64,000 bases of DNA from contig ONZQ02000003.1 in NCBI GenBank assembly GCA_900312665.1, positions 1,012,648 to 1,076,647 on the forward strand, given 5' to 3'. The notes beneath the pieces were generated by a model, which did not search any database, had not been told where the DNA came from, and was given only the letters and a program-made list of their open reading frames with translations. Made by a program: the position numbers and the translations under genes. The stretch's first letter is position 1; every line of letters starts with the position of its first letter. The stretch is from Cephalotrichum gorgonifer (Eukaryota; Ascomycota; Sordariomycetes; Microascales; Microascaceae). Positions 57,502 through 64,000 of the stretch are shown one piece after another.

Positions 57502-59347
57502 TTACGGGAGCAGCCTCTTCGGCGTCCTGGGGTAGTAGCTAGTAAGATGTACACTAGGAAGGTTGAGATACCACGCCACCACCCTGTCCAAACCAATACC
57601 ACCACCACCATGGGGCGGCACACCGGCGGACCTACAACGTGTCAGCTAGAGTAGAGAGATTGAGGGTGGTTGGATGTAGCTTACCTGAACACATCGACGT
57701 ACTCCTTGATACCGGGAGACTGGGGATCGATGCCCTTCGTCCTGAGCCTCGCCTCGAGCTCGTCTGGCAGGTGGATACGCTGACCACCGGAGAGAATCTC
57801 CTGGCCTCGCATGAAGAAATCATAAGAGTTGGTCAACTTGCGGTTCTCCGGGTCCTCGCGGGCGTAGAACGGCCTAGCCCCCTCGGGGAACTTGTCGAGG
57901 ACGTAGAAGTCGGTCTTGAACTTCTCCTTGATGAGAGCGCCGAGAGCCTTCTCCTGCGGAGTGCTCATGTCCTCGTCGTCGCTGACGTTGCGGAACTCCT
58001 CGGGGCCCTCCTCTCGGAGGAGCTTCTGGCCTTCAGCGAAGGTGAGACGGACCTCCTTTCCGGGCTCCGGAAGCAGGAAGTCCTCCGAGGGGTACGCGGT
58101 TCGGACGAGCTCGATCTGCTCGGCGCACCTCTCCTTCAGACCACGGAAAATGTAGAGGAGGACGGCTTCTAGCGTGTCGCGAACCTCGTGGTAGTGCTCC
58201 TCGATCTCCATCTCGAGATCAAGACCGGTGAACTGGGGAAGGGGGGTCAGTCGGTCTCCGCACGATAAAACGCCCATACGGGGAGCTAGAGGCTTACCTC
58301 GGTCATGTGCCTCGGGGTGTTCGAGTTTTCGGCCCTGAAGACGGGTGCGATACAGTAGACTCGCTTCCTGCCGCCAGCAATCTCCATTTGCTTGTAGAAC
58401 TGGGGAGACTGGGCCAGGTAGGCGGATTTGTCGAAGTAGGGCATGGAGAAGACGTTTGCGCCACCCTCGGAAGAGGCAGCGATCAAGGCAGGAGGCTCGA
58501 ACTGGTTGAAACGCTTGGAGTCGAGGTACTCGCTGAAAAGCTTCCGTACGGCTATGCGTACGTCGGCGATGGCCTGCTGGATAGGGGCCCTCTTGTGCAT
58601 GGCGGGGTTGTTAAGATGCGTCGTCAGGGACGCGTTGGGCAGAGCGTCGAGGCTCAATCCGGCAACACCCGCCTCAGCCACCTTCTCGGCATCATTTGCC
58701 TGCTCCTCATCCTCGAAGCTCGCGACAGCCCGGTTGGCGACGGCGAAACCAAGCCCGAGAACCGGGGGAGCGGGCGCGATAAGGTAGCACCTGGAGATCT
58801 GGAGCTCATAGTCGGACACCTTGCAGCTCTTGACGGGCTCAACGGGCTTAACGACCTTGGCCTCGACCAAGACGAAGCTCTCAAGCGGCAGAGATCCGAG
58901 CCACTTGACCATCTGCTTGGAGACAGTCCCTTCAGAATTGGCCAGCATGACACCCTGGATAGACCAGTCCCTCTCCTCGCGGAGCTCGACGAAGCCTATG
59001 CTGGCGCTCTGCGGGCGAGTGTTCTGAACCCAGGCCCGGAGCTTGATAACCTTGTCGATGTGCTCCTCGCCAAGGTCTCGCAGGTATGTGCGCTCGGCAT
59101 CCACCTTCGTAGTGGGGGTGATGTCGCCGTAGTTGGCCTTCGCCGGGTCATTGGCGGCGCTGGCTGCCTTGGCCGCGGCGGCAGCAGCTTCGCGCTCCGC
59201 AGCCTTCCTCGCCTTCTCGGCCTCCTTCTTGGCCTTGGCTTCAGCCTTCTTAGCGCCCTTCTTAGAGGGGGCGGCAGGGGCAGCCTCGCCGCCCTCGGCA
59301 GGAGGCACCTGCGCCGCGGGCTTGGGCTCGGTTGGGGTGTCGGCCAT
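57502..59347 (-). CDS. DPS1: Cytosolic aspartyl-tRNA synthetase
   Basis: Three exons, 59347-58298, 58232-57685 and 57631-57502, give 575 residues. The first ATG in frame is used. A Lys/Ala-rich N-terminal extension (about 1-70, KKGAKKAEAKAKKEAEKARK) precedes an OB-fold anticodon domain (IKLRAWVQNTRPQSASIGFV), then the class II catalytic domain: motif 2 region VFRAENSNTPRHMTEFTGLD, joined across the first intron, and motif 3 GGGIGLDRVVAWYLNL near the end, with the family's final YYPRTPKRL. It charges tRNA-Asp in the cytosol. The basic extension in yeast Dps1 aids tRNA binding. A CACGTG palindrome lies 270 bp upstream. Confidence 0.97.
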
Positions 59348-59616
59348 TTCGGGTTGGTGGTGGTGTGTTCGGGGGTCTAACGAGGGTTCTGGGTGCTCGT
59401 GGAAGGTCTGGATCTTAGTTCCCGAGAAGATAGAACGAGTCGCAAGTGCACGATGGTTACTCGTAGAATAGCTGTCCAAATTCTTTCTCGCGGGGAGGGG
59501 CACCGCCGGTTTGGCGGGGCAGCTTCAACCCCACCATTGGGTTTGAGCCGGGCCTTGGTGGGATAGGTATGACTCAGCGGTGGGTTCCTGGCCAGCCCAG
59601 CCAGGGAGTTAGTCAT

Positions 59617-59628
59617 AATCACGTGATT
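59617..59628. promoter_or_regulatory. CACGTG palindrome upstream of DPS1
   Basis: AATCACGTGATT is a perfect 12-base palindrome with an E-box core, about 270 bp upstream of the DPS1 start. It fits a bHLH (Cbf1-like) site; use is inferred. Confidence 0.45.
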
Positions 59629-60628
59629 GACTCCATTCTCTGGCGGTGGCATGAGGGAGCCAACCCGACGCGGGGTAACGAGGGGTCAATCGGTGGTACT
59701 TATTAGTAGTCAACATAGCATCTCCCACCGAGGTTCGTCAATGATTCGAAAGAGACTATTGAAACGCACCTCTACTCGTATCATCCTACCCTCGGCCACC
59801 GAGTACTTGTACTACCCCTCGGTTGCCTCAAGACCTTCCTGTCCGGGCAGGAACTTTTATGACTGAAAGGTTGCTGTCAAGCACTTGCAATCACAATTGG
59901 AAATAAATCGAAGACGCTAGTCTACGAGTGCTCCAAGTACTAGCTCAGCTGGGCAGGGGTCACGGCATGTCCGTCTCATGACTTCGACTGTGAACTGCGC
60001 ACGAGGATCTAGTCTAAGGGACCCGAGAGAGTCTGGTCCCGTCTGAGGCAGTGCTATGCGCGGCTTGCGCGCATTCCGCCTAGTTGCGATCCACCAATCC
60101 GTGGTGAGCCTAGACGCCCCTCTTCCATGAACCACACAAGTATAGGTACCCTGACAAGGAAGAGGGACGAGGCCTCAGTGACAGCAAGATGCAACTACGA
60201 GTATGGGCAGAAGCGCCAGATATCATAGCTTTCAGCTCGACCATAGGATCCGACCCTTGTGATGCTAGGGCTGAGGAGGGGTCTCCTCTCTTTCTCGTTC
60301 CCGATCTACCCACGTTCCCGCGGTCCAAGTACGAGTACAGAAAACGTGCATCGTCGTTCGAACCCCACTTATACCCCTCTCTCTGCTCGCGATCGTGCCG
60401 AGCTGAACGTGGCCGGATCCTTCGCCGATATATGTATTATGTACTCGTACCCTAGCAGAGTTTATTTGGCTAGTGTCCCGCATGAGTGGTCCGGTTCCCT
60501 TGATCAAGTTCCAACTAGGCAAGGTGCAGGTTCAAAGACGTCATCGACCTGACGTTATCAGCAAAGTACGAGTACAAACGAGTCGGCGAGTCCAGGAACG
60601 CTAATAAACCTATAGATTGGGGAGAAGG

Positions 60629-60637
60629 CCATAAAAG
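60629..60637 (+). promoter_or_regulatory. TATA-like box of the Gly/Gln-repeat gene
   Basis: CCATAAAAG about 170 bp upstream of the start codon, in a position that suits a regulated, TATA-driven promoter. Confidence 0.35.
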
Positions 60638-60803
60638 AGCGCACTCTCCTCTTCTAGCCGCGGAAGTTCGTTCTCGGGGATTTACATCTTTCTAGCATCC
60701 ATCTGTCATTACCAGCGTTCTTTCGTACCTTCTTTCGTACTAGTACAGACCAGTCGCCCTACAATACTCAACCACCTTCATCAACCTTCCCCTCAAAGTC
60801 ATA

Positions 60804-61401
60804 ATGGATTTCATCAACAAGGTCGCATCCCAGGCCCAGGGTAACCAGGGCAAGGACAACCAATCGAGCGGCGGCGGGCTTGCCGGCCAGTTGGGCAACC
60901 TCGTCGGAGGTCAGGGCCAGGGTAACCAGAACCAGAGCAACCAGTCGAGCGGTGGTGGGCTCGCCGGCCAGCTGGGAAACCTCGTCGGTGGCCAGGGCCA
61001 GGGTAACCAGAGCGGCGGTGGCATCGGTGATAAGCTCAACAACCTTGCTGGAGGCGGCCAGAAGGGCGAGAAGGACGAGGACCTCCTCGACAAGGGTAAG
61101 AATGATCGATCCAGTCACCGGTCCTTTCCTTTGCCCTTCTTATCTCCCCTTATCCATCCATGCACTACCCTCTTTACCCTCCTCTTCCGCATCGGAGTAG
61201 ACGGAGCAAGAGCTAACTCTACGCTCTCCAGCCGTCGACTACGTGCAGGAGAAGTACCTCGGTAAGGGCCCTCAGGATAATGAGTCCGCCGCCGAGCAGG
61301 CCAAGGATGAGCAGATCTCGGATGCCATCCGGAAGGGGTACAAGAGCGCCACCGGCTCTGACTTCCCCCTCCAGGACAAGGACAAGAAGTTCGGGTTCTA
61401 G
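60804..61401 (+). CDS. Gly/Gln/Asn-rich repeat protein with conserved C-terminus
   Basis: Two exons (60804-61095 and 61232-61401) give 153 residues. A short helix (MDFINKVASQ) leads into two near-identical 23-residue units with core GGGLAGQLGNLVGGQGQGNQ at about 23-42 and 50-69, then a diverged third (SGGGIGDKLNNLAGGG). The second exon encodes a charged helical tail (AVDYVQEKYLGKGPQDNESA, then EQAKDEQISDAIRKGYKSAT, ending KDKKFGF). This pairing of a glycine-rich repeat with a DEQISDAIRxGYKxATG tail occurs in small fungal proteins often described as stress-induced, but I cannot name a function. No signal peptide; probably cytosolic and largely disordered. A TATA-like box upstream fits inducible expression. 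Confidence 0.82.
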
Positions 61402-62208
61402 GCGAGATGCTGAATTTGTGACGATACTGGCGTTAAATTAGGTATTGGGGGTTCAATATATGTTGACAAAGCCATGTCTTGTTTCCGAGTGTGGTGATCC
61501 CGAGACACACCCGTGCCCAGCCTGTGTGTTCAAACGTACTAGTCTCCGGTACGGGATGTCCAATGAGGCTTATAGTGATGTGCTCTTGTTGCGAAGAAGC
61601 TATCTCATCTTACACTCGTGAGTGAGTTAAGGGCAGCGGGCATGCCGATCCCACGACCCAGCAGCGACCCGATGATCCAACGTCGAGTTCGTGAGTCTGC
61701 GAGTCCTGTACCTGCTGCGGACTGCCATTGGAGATGACGCGGGCGATGAAACCTGGAGTTGCCATGGTAGCTACCTATGTTGGGAAGACATACCCCTAGA
61801 TGATACGCGTCGTCGGGGGCACCTCGTCCACCTTGGCTGGACACGGGACTTGCGCGTCAGAGCAAGTGAGGGTCAAGATATCTGCGGGAAGGAGCAAAGG
61901 CGGAGGGTATAAACTGGGCCCTCGGCGGTCTACAGTGACACTATCCCTCCAGGAATACCTGCCAGCCGTACAGACCTTTGTCAGGGAAGTGGGTGGAGGT
62001 GCATCTTGGAACCATGACATCGGCTTACATGAATTGTGGGCGGTCAGTGAAGGCCGTTGGGGTAGGCTTGTAAGCCATGGCGGGGTGAGTGTGGCACACC
62101 GGAGAATTACTTGGTAATAGGAACCTTGCTACCGGGATTCTATCGCCGGGAGCTAGCGAGCCGTTAGTAGTATAGTATTGCTTGTGTGAGCATTTGACAA
62201 ATGACGAC

Positions 62209-62259
62209 GACGTCCGGGGGTGCGGGCTACGGGTGCCTCGGTCCCGCACTCCGGACGTC
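62209..62259. repeat. Inverted repeat, 17-18 bp arms with 16-bp loop
   Basis: Left arm 62209-62226 (GACGTCCGGGGGTGCGGG) and right arm 62243-62259 (CCCGCACTCCGGACGTC) are reverse complements apart from one mismatch and one extra base. The pairing does not extend outward. It is GC-rich and isolated between genes. Confidence 0.9.
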
Positions 62260-63248
62260 AGACTCTATCTAATACGAGTCGACCGTTCACACTACCTGGT
62301 ACTAGTCATTTTATCTTGCTGCCACATGCATAAATGTAATTCAAGTCTCAGTAATCTATAAAATTTCAATAATAACTACCCCTTAATAGAAGGGCTGATC
62401 TATGATGTACGAGGTAGTCCGGGTCCCTCGCCAGACCTGAGACAACAGTGTGGACTTTTTAGACTTACTCATAGCTCGCAGCTGAGAAGCTACAGTTACC
62501 GAGAGTGATCCGCCAATGGCGTACGTTGACTAGTGTGAGATGCATTTCACGGCAGTGACGGACAGCTGGGGAGTGAAGGCACTGTCTTGTCTTACAGCGG
62601 CTGTTATCTCTTAGACGCTTGTCTCTCTGCCCGCCAAGCACTCCCCTGTCGGAACTTATTCCAGAGGCGCTTTAGGGCATCGCCTTCACGCTGGAGAATG
62701 TGAGACATCCTATGCCGCTGTAGCCGGCCAGACGTGTTCTCTTCTGTCGTGGTGATGGCGAAATGAGCCCGGGTTTCATCTCCTTCCCCTTCGCGTTCGT
62801 CCACGCCAAGATAGATGTGTGCTGGGCGTTCGGAGATGGGGGCAGCTTCAGGCTGAGGTTCGCAGTGAGCCAATGCCACGCCAAGCACATTTCACGAGTA
62901 TATAGCTCGCAATACTACTTGTAGCACGCGTAGCTCGCCAAGCGCCGGTTATACTTGCACGAATAGACAAACGGTTGCTGCTTGCTAGTGGGCCATGCCT
63001 ATAGTATTAATGCAGCATCTCCACACCTTGGGGGACTATCACACGGGGCCTCTTGTGAATACGACGTTGGGAGAGGACAGAACGGCGATTGTGGGTGAGA
63101 TTATCATGTCATCCGTACTCGTAGAAGTTTGTCAGTTCGGGCCACCAGAGCGATATTAATAGTACCCGCGCGTGTCCCTCCGCGGCGGGCTGACTTTAAC
63201 TCGTATTTTTCCCTGGTCGAGATGTCACGCAGACGCACAGTCTATTAT

Positions 63249-63265
63249 CACACACACACACACAC
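63249..63265. repeat. CA dinucleotide microsatellite
   Basis: Eight and a half CA units in the gene-free right end. Confidence 0.95.
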
Positions 63266-64000
63266 GCATTTCTTCCCGCTGTCATCTGGGGTCGGTCGAC
63301 CGTAGTGTTAGTCTCTAGTTTTATCGGGGTTGGTGGCTCTAAGACGCGCTTGGAACGGAGTTACAGAGCAATACTTTTATGGGGTTTCAACACCACAATG
63401 AGTGGTGCATAGTGAATGTAACCACGAGGGAGGGGTATTACATGGATGTATGTAGCATTCCAATTATACTCTTATTACCCGACTTCGGACGGAGAAAATG
63501 TGGAGCACTCCGAAGGTCGTCCCCCGAAATCTGCAAGGACTTCCCGCTCCGAACCCTGAGCGGGCGGACATGGATATCGGCAATGACAGGATCCTTCCAC
63601 GATCGAACAAAGCCCGAGTCACGAACGGATTTGCCCACCTACGTGCGAGGTTATCTGCGTAACATGCGTGGTCGGGACATCACGCTGCCGCCGTATTACA
63701 AATACACATACTTTTTAGCCCAGGGACAGGGACGGCCCCTTGAAATAGGGGTTATGTGACGTACTAGCGCGCTGGTCGGTTGACTCGGGTCCAGTGCAAA
63801 GTGTTTGGATCCGCATGGGTATTTTGCCTTGAAACATGAACGGCCGGCCCTCAGTGGATACGACTGTTCACATTCGTGCTTTGATTGAAATGGGATGGAT
63901 CCCTGTGAAATTGACCACGACCAAGCCCACCTCATGCCTAGCCAAGCACGACGATCTTTGCACATAGCGGGAAGGAAGTATGATTTGATGCTGCCGAACC

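Larger units (their letters stand above)
59348..60803. other. Divergent intergenic region rich in the 8-mer motif
   Basis: Between DPS1 (-) and the Gly/Gln-repeat gene (+). It holds TACTCGTA at 59773-59780 and 60442-60449, TACTTGTA at 59804-59811, and TACGAGTA at 60330-60337 and 60567-60574: five sites in 800 bp. No gene seen. Confidence 0.6.
61402..64000. other. Gene-free stretch at the right end, 2.6 kb
   Basis: No convincing gene. It contains a hairpin at 62209-62259, TACTTGTA at 62916-62923, TACTCGTA at 63116-63123 and a CA repeat at 63249-63265. A coding-like minus-strand frame at 62604-62888 lacks a good start and is discussed under findings. Confidence 0.5.

Noticed and set aside
60340..60375. 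A GGGGTTCGAAC tRNA-like B box on the minus strand.
   Set aside because: No paired T stem and no A box at the right distance.
1..64000. A CRISPR array, prophage or biosynthetic gene cluster.
   Set aside because: The window is fungal nuclear DNA with unrelated housekeeping genes; no spaced direct-repeat array and no set of synthase, tailoring and transporter genes is present.

Overview
The window is nuclear DNA from a filamentous ascomycete, most likely a Sordariomycete. Genes are intron-poor with GT-AG introns of roughly 50-100 nt (one is GC-AG) and high GC at third codon positions, and the proteins are fungal housekeeping orthologues (Rac, Med12/Srb8, Vps34, Mtc5/WDR59, Nse4, Ubc13). The genus cannot be fixed from the sequence. 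One run of 94 Ns lies at 2473-2566. I found 20 protein genes; exon joins were done by hand and every joined CDS divides by three.

Layout. 1-6 kb: the 3' part of a Rac GTPase (+), then three minus-strand genes: a Nop6-like RRM nucleolar protein, a secreted protein with a possible GPI tail, and the ribosome-biogenesis factor Cms1. 8-17 kb: an F-BAR/RhoGAP of the Rgd1 type (+), convergent with Mediator subunit Med12/Srb8 (-). 17-26 kb: gene-poor, with the ER protein Asterix (+), a 64-residue secreted peptide (+) and a candidate GPI-anchored aspartyl protease (-). 26.9-28.8 kb: an AT-rich, dead Fot1/pogo-type transposon with intact 50-bp terminal inverted repeats. 29.7-44.1 kb: ATP synthase subunit d (+), an alpha/beta hydrolase (+), the SEA/GATOR2 subunit Mtc5/WDR59 (-), the E2 enzyme Ubc13 (+) and an unknown basic protein (+). 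46.6-61.4 kb: mitochondrial enoyl reductase Etr1 (+), PI 3-kinase Vps34 (-), Smc5/6 subunit Nse4 (+), a large coiled-coil protein with a hydrophobic C-terminal domain (+), cytosolic aspartyl-tRNA synthetase (-) and a Gly/Gln-repeat protein (+). 61.4-64 kb has no convincing gene.

The genes do not form a biosynthetic cluster; they are unrelated housekeeping functions, although Mtc5 and Vps34 both act in nutrient and vacuole signalling, and Rac and a RhoGAP sit near one another. The most unusual signals are a dispersed 8-mer (TACAAGTA and TACGAGTA with their reverse complements) repeated about 30 times between genes, the contrast between pristine transposon ends and a ruined interior, a degenerate-repeat coiled-coil protein fused to a membrane-like domain, a very small secreted peptide, and an isolated 17-18-bp hairpin near 62.2 kb.
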